A DNA stretch of 11,891 nt from Citricoccus sp. WCRC_4 (GCA_026645375.1 JAPFFX010000360.1:1-11891), one strand, 5' to 3'. Counted from the first letter of the stretch, positions 1 through 7,205 are shown. Numbers and translations: made by a program. Notes: generated by a model not told the origin, from the letters alone.

Positions 1-1052
1 GCGCCTGCGGCCGCACCCGCGGCGGCCGCGCCGGCCACCGGCAGGGCCGAGGTGCCGGTGCCCCGGGAACCGGAGGCCCCCGGGGCACGGTCGATGATCT
101 CGGTGGCGTGGGTCTGGGTCATGCCCGAGTAGTCCACGGGCTGGGTCATGGCCTCGGTGGGTGCACCGGCAGCCGCGGGGCCGGAGGTGAGGAACGGCAG
201 CATCCCGGGGACCGAGGCCGCCGCGGAGGCAGTGTCCTGGCGGCGCAGCGCCTCGGCGGCATCGGCCAGGGACGTGGCGTTGGCCGGGCGGTCCTGGGCC
301 TCCTTCGCGAGCATGGACATGATGAGCGCCCGCACGGGTTCCGGGATGGTCTCCGGCAGCGGCGGTGGCGGGTCGTTGACCTGGGCCAGGGCGATGGCGA
401 TCTGGGACTCACCGGAGAACGGGCGGTGCCCCACGAGACACTCGTAGCCGATGACCCCCAGCGAGTAGATGTCGGAGGAACCGGTGGCCTGCTGGCCGGT
501 GGCCTGCTCGGGCGCCAGGTACTGGGCGGTGCCCATGACCTGCCCGGTCGCCGTGAGCGGCACCTGGTCGGCCAGGCGGGCGATGCCGAAGTCCGTGACC
601 TTGACCCGGCCGTGCGGGGTGATCAGCAGGTTGCCCGGCTTCACGTCCCGGTGCACCAGGCCCTGGGCGTGCGCGGCGGAGAGGGCACGCGCCGTCTGCG
701 CGATGATGTTCAGGGTCCGGTCCGGGGACAGGACCTTCTCCTTGTCCAGGATCGCGGACAGGGGCTGCCCGGGGACCAGCTCCATCACGAGGTAGCCGGA
801 GCCGTCCTCCTCGCCGTAGTCGAAGACGTTGGCGACCCCGGGATGGTTCAGCAGGGCCGTGTGCTGGGCCTCGGCACGGAACCGGCGCAGGAAGTTCGCG
901 TCCCCGGTGTACTCCTCCTTGAGGATCTTCACCGCCGTGAGCCGGCCCAGGACCTTGTCCCTGGCCTTCCAGACCTCGCCCATCCCGCCGATGGCGATGC
1001 GCTCGGTGAGCTGGTACCTGCCGCCCAGCGTGATACCCGATGTCGGCCTCAC
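1..1052 (-). CDS. pknA: Serine/threonine protein kinase, PknA position (partial, C-terminus off left edge)
   Basis: This is a eukaryotic-type Ser/Thr kinase expected at the inner membrane, where it phosphorylates cell-wall and division proteins. About 350 residues are visible and the 3' end lies outside the window. The chosen GTG start (1052-1050) overlaps the pbpA stop as GTGA. The kinase domain spans roughly residues 13-270. It has the glycine loop IGGMGEVW (21-28), the ATP lysine K42 in AVKIL, the catalytic loop HRDVKPGN (H134-N141, base D136), DFG (154-156) and an APEQ motif. The activation loop keeps a TxT pair (T167, T169), like the autophosphorylated pair of mycobacterial PknA. After residue ~275 comes an Ala/Thr/Gly-rich linker with two MTQ motifs (302-304, 311-313). 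The linker turns almost pure Ala/Gly at the edge, just before the expected transmembrane helix. PknA is assigned by position after pbpA; a PknB-like kinase cannot be excluded because the C-terminus is not visible. Confidence 0.9.
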   Translation of the reverse strand, partial: MRPTSGITLGGRYQLTERIAIGGMGEVWKARDKVLGRLTAVKILKEEYTGDANFLRRFRAEAQHTALLNHPGVANVFDYGEEDGSGYLVMELVPGQPLSAILDKEKVLSPDRTLNIIAQTARALSAAHAQGLVHRDVKPGNLLITPHGRVKVTDFGIARLADQVPLTATGQVMGTAQYLAPEQATGQQATGSSDIYSLGVIGYECLVGHRPFSGESQIAIALAQVNDPPPPLPETIPEPVRALIMSMLAKEAQDRPANATSLADAAEALRRQDTASAAASVPGMLPFLTSGPAAAGAPTEAMTQPVDYSGMTQTHATEIIDRAPGASGSRGTGTSALPVAGAAAAGAAAG

Positions 1053-2497
1053 TGTGTGACCACCGCCTCCATGATGTCCTTCAGTTTCGTCGACGTCAGC
1101 GCGCTGCCGGTGTCGTAGTCGATGTTCTGGTACACGAGCGTGACGGCCACCTGCGGGTCGTCGGCCGGGGCGAACCCGGTGATCCAGGAGTGGACGTCAT
1201 CCGTCTCGGCACTGATCTGCGCGGTGCCGGTCTTCGCGGCGATGTCGACCGTGTCCGACTTCGCCCGGTAGGCGGTGCCGCCATCCACCACTCCCCGCAT
1301 CATCTGGGTCATCTGTTCCGAGACCTCCGGGGTGGTGGGACGCTTGAAGACCTCGGGCTGGGTCTCCTCCAGCAGGGTCAGGTCCGAGCCGCGGATGGAA
1401 TCGATCAACTGCGGTTTCATCAGGGTCCCGTCGTTGGCGATGGCCGCGGCCACCATGTTCATCTGCAGGGCGGTGGCCTTGACGTTCCGCTGGCCCAGTG
1501 CCGACTGCGCCAGTTCCGCGTCGTCCATGTCCTCGGGGAACTGCGAGCCGGAGACCGTCAGCGGGATGTCGAAGGACTCGTTGAAGCCGAAGTTCTCCGC
1601 CGTGGTGCGGATCCGGTCCTGGCCCAGCTCCATCGCGGCAGTGGCGAAGGGGGTGTTACAGGACTGGGCGAAGATCTCTGCGAGCGTGGCCTGGTCGAAG
1701 GTGCCGCAGATCCCGCCGCCGAAGTTCCCCAGTTGGGTGCTGGAGTTCGGCAGGGTGATGCTGTCCGGCACCTCGAGCACGGAGTCCGGCTGGTACTGGC
1801 CCGACTCGAGCATGGCCACCGTGTCGATCAGCTTGAAGGTGGACCCGGGGGCGGCCAGGGAGGCGGTGGGCCGGTTCACGTAGGGGCTCAGGCCCGGGAC
1901 GGACTGCAGCTCCTCCATGTTGGCCGAGGCCTGGGCCCCCGAGTGCACGGCCAGCAGGTTGGTGTCGAAGCTCGGCTTGGAGGCCATCGCCAGGATGTCG
2001 CCGGTCTTGGGGTCGGTGATCACCGCGGACGCGGTGACCCCTTCGGGCAGGGCGTCGTAGGCGACCTGCTGCATCTGCGGGTCGATGGTCAGCTCGACCT
2101 GTGCGCCCTCCATGGGCGTGCCCGAGAACAGCTCGACGATGCGGTCCACGAACTGGCCGTCCGAGGTGCCGGCCAGGTAACGGTTCATCTTGTCCTCGAG
2201 TCCGGTGGCGCCGTACGTCAGGGAGTAGAAGCCGGTCAGCCCGGAGTACAGCAGGGGGTCGTGGTAGACGCGCTGGTAGTTGAAGTCGTCATTGGACTCC
2301 ACCGACTCGGCGATCGCCGCCCCGTCCACGAGGATCGGGCCCCGGGCGGAGCCGAACTCCTGGTACAGCTGCCGGGAGTTGAAGTCGTTGTTCTTCAGGG
2401 TGTCCGCGGCGACCACCTGGATGATCGAGATGGCCGCGATGAGCACCATGAACATGGCCATGATGACGACCCAGGTGTTACGGATGGCCTGGTTCAT
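1049..2497 (-). CDS. pbpA: Penicillin-binding protein A (class B PBP, D,D-transpeptidase)
   Basis: This 482-residue membrane-anchored transpeptidase crosslinks peptidoglycan outside the cytoplasmic membrane, close to the 491 residues of M. tuberculosis PbpA. One N-terminal helix (about 9-30) is the anchor. A short pedestal domain (about 40-150) follows, then the transpeptidase domain. All three active-site motifs are present: STFK (S219 nucleophile, K222), SCN (279-281) and KTG (422-424). Cysteines C264 and C280 are spaced as in the disulfide reported for the mycobacterial enzyme. The ATG (2497-2495) overlaps the rodA stop as ATGA. A full anti-16S octamer GGAGGTGA lies in the end of rodA, so rodA and pbpA are probably translated together. 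As in other class B PBPs, it is expected to work with the adjacent SEDS polymerase RodA. It lacks the long N-terminal domain of PBP2/PBP3-type proteins, which fits PbpA. Confidence 0.95.
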   Translation of the reverse strand: MNQAIRNTWVVIMAMFMVLIAAISIIQVVAADTLKNNDFNSRQLYQEFGSARGPILVDGAAIAESVESNDDFNYQRVYHDPLLYSGLTGFYSLTYGATGLEDKMNRYLAGTSDGQFVDRIVELFSGTPMEGAQVELTIDPQMQQVAYDALPEGVTASAVITDPKTGDILAMASKPSFDTNLLAVHSGAQASANMEELQSVPGLSPYVNRPTASLAAPGSTFKLIDTVAMLESGQYQPDSVLEVPDSITLPNSSTQLGNFGGGICGTFDQATLAEIFAQSCNTPFATAAMELGQDRIRTTAENFGFNESFDIPLTVSGSQFPEDMDDAELAQSALGQRNVKATALQMNMVAAAIANDGTLMKPQLIDSIRGSDLTLLEETQPEVFKRPTTPEVSEQMTQMMRGVVDGGTAYRAKSDTVDIAAKTGTAQISAETDDVHSWITGFAPADDPQVAVTLVYQNIDYDTGSALTSTKLKDIMEAVVTQ

Positions 2498-3924
2498 GCC
2501 AACTCACCTCCCGGTGTGGCGGTGACGGGGGTCTCCGGTGTGGCAGGCCCGGTGGCCGGGTCCTGGTGGCCGGATCCGGCCCCGGAGGCATTGACCATCG
2601 GCCCGACGGCGACCGGCCGGCGGGCGGACTGGGAGACCATGAGCACGAGGGCGACCACGAGCCAGTTCGCCAGCAGCGACGAGCCGCCGGCGGCCATGAA
2701 CGGCGTGGTCAGGCCGGTCAGCGGGATGACCATGGTGACGCCGCCGATGACCACGAAGCACTGCAGGGCCATGGTGAACGCCAGCCCGGCGGCCAGCAGC
2801 TTGCCGAAGGTGTCCCGGGTGCCCAGGGCGGCCCGCATGATCCGGGTCACCAGCAGCACGAACAGCATGATGATGGCCGCCAGTCCGACGAACCCGAGCT
2901 CCTCACCGAAGGAGGCGATGATCATGTCCGAGTTCGCGAAGGCCACGATGTCCGGACGGCCCCCGCCCAGCCCGGTGCCCAGCAGGCCACCGGAGGCCAG
3001 GCCGAACAGGCCCTGGACGATCTGGTAGCTGCCGGCCCCCCGGTTGTAGACCTCGGGGTCGAAGGCGTTGAGCCAGGCGTCCACCCGCAGGCCGACGTGG
3101 GAGATGGTGTTGACGGCGATCACCCCGCCCACGGCGACCAGGGACAGGCCGAGCAGGATCCAGGAGGTCCGCGAGGTGGCGAGGTAGATCATGGCCATGA
3201 ACAGGCCGAAGAACAGGATGGCGGAACCCAGGTCCCGCTGGAACACCAGCACGCCCATGGAGATCAGCCAGGCCACCACGAGCGGGCCCATGTCCCGGAA
3301 CCGTGGGAACGTGATCGGACCGATCCGCTTGCCGGCCAGCAGGATCAGGTCCCGGTTGGCCGAGAGGTATCCCGCGAAGAAGACGGCCAGCGTGACCTTG
3401 GCGACCTCACCGGGCTGGAACGAGCCGACGCCGAGGTTGATCCAGATCCGGGCCCCGTTGATCTCCATGCCCAGTCCGGGAACGAGCGGGAGCAGGAGCA
3501 GGAGGCCGGAGATGGCCAGGAACAGGTAGGGCCAGCGGCGCAGGATCCGGTGGTCCTTCAGCAGCCACAGCAGCGCGATCGCGGCACCCATGGCGACCAC
3601 GGTCCAGATCAGCTGGCGGGAGGCGGCATTGTCCCCCTCGGCGATGTCGATCCGGTGGATCATCGCGATGCCGAGCCCGTTGAGCGTCACGACGATGGGG
3701 AGGATGTAGGGGTCCGCGTAGCGGGCCTTGAGGCGCAGCACGAGATGGAACAGCAGGGCCATGATCGCCAGCACGGCGCCCTGGACCCAGTACTCCGGGG
3801 TGATCTCCCGGTCCATGCCGATGGCGCCGAGCAGGTTGGCTCCGACCCCGATGCACAGTCCGAGCAGGAGCAGGAGGAGTTCGGTGTTGCGGCGCGGACG
3901 CACCGGGACGACGACCTGGTGCAT
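2494..3924 (-). CDS. rodA: RodA/FtsW family SEDS peptidoglycan glycosyltransferase
   Basis: This is a polytopic membrane protein that polymerises lipid II into glycan strands. It is 476 residues from the preferred ATG at 3924-3922, against 469 for M. tuberculosis RodA. The frame opens one codon earlier with TTG (3927). The ATG is preferred because it makes the usual TGATG overlap with the pstP stop. The sequence shows about a dozen hydrophobic segments. Family motifs include FQPGEVAKV (about 169-177), VFQRDLGSA (about 227-235), GSYQIVQ in the large outer loop, and the segment FANSD...GEELGFVG. Asp333 of that segment is at the place of the essential SEDS catalytic aspartate (E. coli RodA D262). 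A Pro/Thr/Gly-rich tail of about 40 residues follows the last helix. The pairing with pbpA is the standard SEDS-class B PBP couple. RodA rather than FtsW is chosen from the operon, since ftsW is normally in the dcw cluster. Confidence 0.94.
   Translation of the reverse strand: MHQVVVPVRPRRNTELLLLLLGLCIGVGANLLGAIGMDREITPEYWVQGAVLAIMALLFHLVLRLKARYADPYILPIVVTLNGLGIAMIHRIDIAEGDNAASRQLIWTVVAMGAAIALLWLLKDHRILRRWPYLFLAISGLLLLLPLVPGLGMEINGARIWINLGVGSFQPGEVAKVTLAVFFAGYLSANRDLILLAGKRIGPITFPRFRDMGPLVVAWLISMGVLVFQRDLGSAILFFGLFMAMIYLATSRTSWILLGLSLVAVGGVIAVNTISHVGLRVDAWLNAFDPEVYNRGAGSYQIVQGLFGLASGGLLGTGLGGGRPDIVAFANSDMIIASFGEELGFVGLAAIIMLFVLLVTRIMRAALGTRDTFGKLLAAGLAFTMALQCFVVIGGVTMVIPLTGLTTPFMAAGGSSLLANWLVVALVLMVSQSARRPVAVGPMVNASGAGSGHQDPATGPATPETPVTATPGGELA
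2504..2511 (-). promoter_or_regulatory. Ribosome binding site of pbpA inside rodA
   Basis: On the minus strand this reads GGAGGTGA, fully complementary to the expected anti-Shine-Dalgarno end of 16S rRNA, 6 bases before the pbpA ATG. It lies in the last codons of rodA and helps encode its C-terminal Gly-Gly-Glu. It fixes the pbpA start and suggests reinitiation by ribosomes finishing rodA. Confidence 0.8.
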
Positions 3925-5477
3925 CAACCGGCACCCCCGGAGGGGCTCGGGCTGGTGGGGGGCTCCGGCGAGGGGCTCCCGGACGGCGTGGCCGTCCTGG
4001 TCGCGCCGTCGGTTCCGCCCGGGCTGGGAGACCCGGAGGGCCGCGGAGTGGGGGGTGGTGCAGGGGTCACGGAGTTCTCCAGGTCGGCGACGATCTCCTG
4101 GGCGTGTTCCAGGTCCCGGGCGGGCAGGCCGGACTCGACACGCTGGCGGGTGTAGGACGGCAGGTCGTCCAGCAGCACGGAGGTCTCGGTGTCCAGGTGG
4201 GACAGCGTGATCGGTCCCAGCCTCTGGGACACCCCGTTGTAGATGGCCACCCGGCCCTCATGTGACCCCACGTAGTACTGCGTCTGGGTCCAGAGATAAC
4301 CCCAGGTCAGGACGACGGCGAAGATCAGTGCCAGCAGGGCGGTGAACACCGGGATGAACACCGACCGGCGGCGGCGGGCCGGATGGTCGGCCACCCGTTC
4401 CCCCGTGTCGCCGCGGCCGGGATCGTCCGCCCCCGGATCAGCTGGTCGGCTGCCGCCGATCAGCTCCGAGGCGGCACTCGCGGCCAGGGGGTCCAGCGGC
4501 GGCGCGGTGTCGGACTCGGTGGCGCCCGCGCCGGTCAACAGCGTGGCTGCCCGCTTCTGGGTGCTGCGCCGGGTGACGATGGGGATCTGGCCGGTGTCGG
4601 TGGCCTGGGCGGCCGCGCCGACCAGGACGTGCGGACGGGACTCCAGGTCCTCGCGCAGCAGGGAGCCGGAGACCGGGCCGGTCTCCGCAGGTGTCGCGGC
4701 GGCCAGGGCCTCGTCGGACAGCTGCGCGCGGGGCGGGACGGCGGCCTCCTCGGCGGTGGACTCCGCCACCTCGAGGACCACCACCGTGACGTTGTCCGGC
4801 GCCCCGCCGGCGAGGGTGAGGTCCACCAGCTCGTCGGCAATGGCCTGCAGGTCCCGTCGGTGCCGCAGCTTCTGCTCGATGGTGGTCGGGGAGACCACGG
4901 CGGTCAGCCCGTCCGAGCAGAGCAGCCAGCGCTCCCCGGGCGCGGCGGGGAGAGCCGAGATGTCCAGCTCGGGTGAGGCGTCCACGTCACCCAGCACCCG
5001 CATCAGCACGTTCTTGTGCGGGTGGGACTCGGCCTCGGCGGGGTCCAGCCGGCCCTCGTCCACGAGTCGCTGGACGAAGGTGTGGTCCACGCTGACCTGT
5101 TCGAAGGACCCGTCCTTGAGGCGGTAGGCGCGGGAGTCGCCGATGTGGGCCAGGTGCAGGGTCTCGCCCGCGAGCAGGAGCGCGGTGCAGGTGGTGCCCA
5201 TCCCGGCGAGCTTGGGGCTGGCGTGCACCAGGTCGTTGAGGATCAGGTTCGCGTTCTGGATCTCGTCCGGCAGCACCGTGGACGGGTCCGGGTACCCCGT
5301 GGCGTCCAGCACCGCGAGGTCCAGGACGGTCGAGGCACTGGCCACGTCCCCGCCGACGTGTCCGCCCATGCCGTCGGCGACGACGGCGAGGTGGAGGCCG
5401 GCATAGGCGGAGTCGTCGTTCTTCGACCTGACCCTGCCCACATCGGACCGCGCGGCGAAACGAAGGACCAGTGGCAT
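3924..5477 (-). CDS. pstP: PP2C-family Ser/Thr protein phosphatase PstP
   Basis: This membrane-bound phosphatase reverses phosphorylation by the PknA/PknB kinases encoded next to it. It is 517 residues long. The cytoplasmic PP2C domain covers about 5-238. Metal-binding and catalytic motifs are RSKNDDS (17-23), DGMGGH (D35), GDSRAYR (D114), CSDGLT (D189) and APDNVT (D228), so the two-metal core looks intact. A low-complexity cytosolic linker (about 240-365) leads to RRRR and one transmembrane helix (about 372-394). The outer part has a YYVG...VAIYNGV segment (about 401-415) typical of actinobacterial PstP, then a Pro/Ser/Thr-rich tail (471-517). The ATG (5477-5475) is 5 bases after the fhaB stop; its ribosome site is weak, so coupling to fhaB is likely. 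The stop shares a base with the rodA ATG. Confidence 0.95.
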   Translation of the reverse strand: MPLVLRFAARSDVGRVRSKNDDSAYAGLHLAVVADGMGGHVGGDVASASTVLDLAVLDATGYPDPSTVLPDEIQNANLILNDLVHASPKLAGMGTTCTALLLAGETLHLAHIGDSRAYRLKDGSFEQVSVDHTFVQRLVDEGRLDPAEAESHPHKNVLMRVLGDVDASPELDISALPAAPGERWLLCSDGLTAVVSPTTIEQKLRHRRDLQAIADELVDLTLAGGAPDNVTVVVLEVAESTAEEAAVPPRAQLSDEALAAATPAETGPVSGSLLREDLESRPHVLVGAAAQATDTGQIPIVTRRSTQKRAATLLTGAGATESDTAPPLDPLAASAASELIGGSRPADPGADDPGRGDTGERVADHPARRRRSVFIPVFTALLALIFAVVLTWGYLWTQTQYYVGSHEGRVAIYNGVSQRLGPITLSHLDTETSVLLDDLPSYTRQRVESGLPARDLEHAQEIVADLENSVTPAPPPTPRPSGSPSPGGTDGATRTATPSGSPSPEPPTSPSPSGGAG

Positions 5478-5482
5478 CGGGT

Positions 5483-6025
5483 TCAGGACCTCAGCTCCAG
5501 CACCGTCTTGCCGATGCGGATGGGCGTGCCCGGCTCGACCGCGACCGTGCGGGACAGCGGGTTGCCACTCACAAAGGTGCCGTTGGTGGAGCCCAGGTCC
5601 TCGAGGAACCAGCGTGAACCCTGCGGGAAGAGCCGGGCGTGGCGGCCCGAGACGTAGTCGTCCTCCAGGACCAGGTCGGCATCCTCCGCCCGGCCGAGCA
5701 GCAGCGGTGTGCCGTTGAGCTGGATCACGGTGTCCTTCAGCGGGCCTTCCGTGATCGCGAGCCGGGTGGCCAGCGGGCGCGTGGTCGGCGTGGTGGCCGA
5801 CGGCCCGCCGGGGGTGGACGGCGTCGTGGAGGAACCGCCCGGGGCAGCGGACGTACCGCCACCGGCACCGGCAGCGGCGGGTGTCCCGGCCCCGCTACGG
5901 GAACGGACCTTGTTCCGGGCACCCACCATCAGGTCACGGCCCTGGGAGGAGACGATGGAGATGATGAGGATCCACATGACCAACAGCAGGCCCATGCGCA
6001 GGGCGGCTACGGCGAGTTCGCTCAC
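5483..6025 (-). CDS. fhaB: FHA domain protein FhaB (FipA), membrane-anchored
   Basis: This is a 180-residue phosphothreonine-reading adaptor. One N-terminal hydrophobic helix (about 8-26) probably anchors it. A Gly/Ala/Ser/Thr/Pro-rich linker (about 40-85) follows, rich in Thr that could be phosphorylated. The C-terminal FHA domain (about 88-180) has the phosphothreonine-binding signature GR (111-112), SGRH (126-129) and GSTNGT (145-150). In mycobacteria FhaB/FipA is phosphorylated by PknA and links cell division proteins, including FtsZ and FtsQ; a similar role here is inferred from synteny. The GTG start (6025-6023) overlaps the fhaA stop as GTGA and is preceded by a perfect GGAGGTGA ribosome site. 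Gene size matches actinobacterial FhaB (about 155-180 residues). Confidence 0.93.
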   Translation of the reverse strand: MSELAVAALRMGLLLVMWILIISIVSSQGRDLMVGARNKVRSRSGAGTPAAAGAGGGTSAAPGGSSTTPSTPGGPSATTPTTRPLATRLAITEGPLKDTVIQLNGTPLLLGRAEDADLVLEDDYVSGRHARLFPQGSRWFLEDLGSTNGTFVSGNPLSRTVAVEPGTPIRIGKTVLELRS

Positions 6026-6918
6026 TGGTCACCTCCACGGTTCCTGGCCGGTAGCTTGCGGAAGACCATGGTGACCCGGCCCATGGTGATCCGGTCCCCG
6101 TCACGCAGCACGGTGGACCCGTCCACCTTACGGTCATTGACGTAGAAGCCGTTGGTCGAGCCGAGGTCGACCGCCATGACGGTCGACCCGCGGGTGATCA
6201 CCTCCAGGTGACGGCGCGAGACCCCGGTGTCGTCCACCAGGATGTCCGCGTCCGCCGAACGGCCGAGCACGATCGAGTCCGCGTTGATCGCGTACTTGCG
6301 TCCATCGATCTCCAGGACCGGCTGCAGGGGGACGTCGGCGTCCGCCGGGCGGGCCCGGGGCCCGGGGCTGGAGGTCCGGGGGGCCGCGGGCGCCACGGCG
6401 GCCGGGGGGACCGGCGACGGGCCCGGGGAGGGAGAGGGCGTGGGGCGAGGTGCCGGCTCACGCTCCACCGGCGCGGAGGGCGCGACGTCGGCTGAGCCGG
6501 TCGCCGTGGGAGCGGCGCCGGAGCCGCCCGCCTGGTGAGCCCCGCCGGTGCGGTCGGAGACGGCCTCGATCCCGAGCTTGCCGGGGCGCAGGGCGCCGTC
6601 CTCGACGAAGGTGACCCGGACCGGACCGTGCAGGGTGTAACCCTGGTCCTGGGCGTGGTGGATGGCCTCGTCACACAATTCCTCGGCCAGGGCGGAGCCC
6701 CACTTGCGGGCCAGCTCGAAGTCAGGGGTGGAGAAGGACACGGTGAAGACATTGGGCACGAGGGTGCGGCCCTCGGAGAGGGCCATGGCCTCGTCGTCCA
6801 TGGCCAGTCTGAGGGCATTGGCGATCTCGACCGGCTTCACCGCGCGGGTGCCACCGGCCGAGAAGGCCGACTGCACGGCCTTCTCCAGGCCGCGCTCGAG
6901 GTTGTCCAGAAGACCCAC
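6022..6918 (-). CDS. fhaA: FHA domain protein FhaA (DUF3662 + FHA)
   Basis: This 298-residue soluble protein is the first gene of the operon. The N-terminal DUF3662 (FhaA_N) domain covers about 1-120, starting MGLLDNLERGLEKAV with a RAVKPVEIANAL motif typical of the family. A linker rich in Pro, Ala, Ser and Gly (about 125-200) includes a PTPSPSPGPSP stretch. The FHA domain (about 203-288) has GR (219-220), SRRH (234-237) and GSTNG (253-257), so phosphothreonine binding should be intact. In mycobacteria FhaA binds phosphorylated MviN (MurJ) and restrains peptidoglycan synthesis at the pole and septum; the same role is inferred here. It is much shorter than M. tuberculosis FhaA (about 527 residues), mainly in the linker. 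The GTG start is supported by AAGGAG 8 bases upstream. Confidence 0.93.
   Translation of the reverse strand: MGLLDNLERGLEKAVQSAFSAGGTRAVKPVEIANALRLAMDDEAMALSEGRTLVPNVFTVSFSTPDFELARKWGSALAEELCDEAIHHAQDQGYTLHGPVRVTFVEDGALRPGKLGIEAVSDRTGGAHQAGGSGAAPTATGSADVAPSAPVEREPAPRPTPSPSPGPSPVPPAAVAPAAPRTSSPGPRARPADADVPLQPVLEIDGRKYAINADSIVLGRSADADILVDDTGVSRRHLEVITRGSTVMAVDLGSTNGFYVNDRKVDGSTVLRDGDRITMGRVTMVFRKLPARNRGGDQ
6029..6036 (-). promoter_or_regulatory. Ribosome binding site of fhaB inside fhaA
   Basis: The minus strand reads GGAGGTGA, with GGAGG ending 6 bases before the GTG start of fhaB. It lies within the final fhaA codons and encodes part of the terminal Gly-Gly-Asp-Gln. It supports the GTG start that overlaps the fhaA stop. 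Confidence 0.8.
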
Positions 6919-6926
6919 GCGGGGTT

Positions 6927-6932
6927 CTCCTT
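6927..6932 (-). promoter_or_regulatory. Ribosome binding site of fhaA
   Basis: The minus strand reads AAGGAG, 8 bases before the GTG at 6918-6916. It is the only strong ribosome site near the start of the DUF3662 domain, so it decides the fhaA start. Confidence 0.8.
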
Positions 6933-6951
6933 TCCGCAGATGTCTGTGTCG

Positions 6952-6957
6952 ATAGTA
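6952..6957 (-). promoter_or_regulatory. Candidate -10 element of the fha-pstP-rodA-pbpA-pkn operon
   Basis: The minus strand reads TACTAT, a TAnnAT-type -10 hexamer, placed so that transcription would begin around 6945 and leave a short leader with the fhaA ribosome site. No convincing -35 box lies 16-18 bases upstream; ACTGTT is the best fit and is weak. It is the only plausible -10 seen close to fhaA. The call rests on the hexamer and its position alone. Confidence 0.35.
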
Positions 6958-7095
6958 CGCGGCCGGGGTGAGGGAACAGTGAGAGGCCGGACCGTCGCGG
7001 ATTGCAGAGTGGTTGCGATGGGGCCCGGGCAGGGGGCCGGTGGGGTATCAGTGGCTGCGTCGGGGCCCGAAGATCGGGTGTCCGCCCCGCCTTCG

Positions 7096-7117
7096 TCCCC
7101 GATTTGGGATTCGGGGA
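7096..7117. repeat. Inverted repeat around the -35 box of the tRNA-Leu promoter
   Basis: Perfect 7-base arms TCCCCGA (7096-7102) and TCGGGGA (7111-7117) are separated by 8 bases. The spacer holds the candidate -35 hexamer TTGGGA. It could be an operator, a hairpin, or chance in G+C-rich DNA. A second small dyad, CCCGA-AGA-TCGGG, lies just upstream at 7066-7078. Confidence 0.5.
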
Positions 7118-7133
7118 AGGTTGTGGCTAAGAT
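7104..7133 (+). promoter_or_regulatory. Candidate promoter of tRNA-Leu
   Basis: TTGGGA (7104-7109) and TAAGAT (7128-7133) each match the sigma-70/SigA-type consensus at four of six bases and are 18 bases apart. Transcription would start near 7140, giving a leader of about 65 bases to be removed by RNase P. The leader holds a small hairpin, ACGGA-GGAA-TCCGT (7156-7169), with a GNRA-type loop. The call rests on motif and position only. Confidence 0.5.
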
Positions 7134-7205
7134 GGATCCTGCTGTTCTGACCGGCACGGAGGAATCCGTAAGGCCTTTCGTCCGGGAAGACAGACCAGCA
7201 ATCTC

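Noticed and set aside
1040..3028. Long plus-strand open frame (662 codons) opposite pbpA and rodA
   Set aside because: It is antisense to two strongly supported genes, is rich in Gly, Asp, His, Arg and Val with no recognisable domain, and is what G+C-rich DNA gives on the opposite strand.
3925..3927. TTG as the rodA start codon
   Set aside because: The next codon is ATG and forms the common TGATG stop-start overlap with pstP; TTG one codon earlier adds nothing.
2566..4155. Plus-strand open frame (529 codons) opposite rodA and the pstP end
   Set aside because: Low-complexity Gly/Asp/Gln/His-rich product, no family motif, no ribosome site noted, and antisense to real genes.
6837..7157. Minus-strand open frame upstream of and overlapping fhaA
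   Set aside because: It is in another frame over the conserved fhaA start, crosses both candidate promoters, and has no family features.
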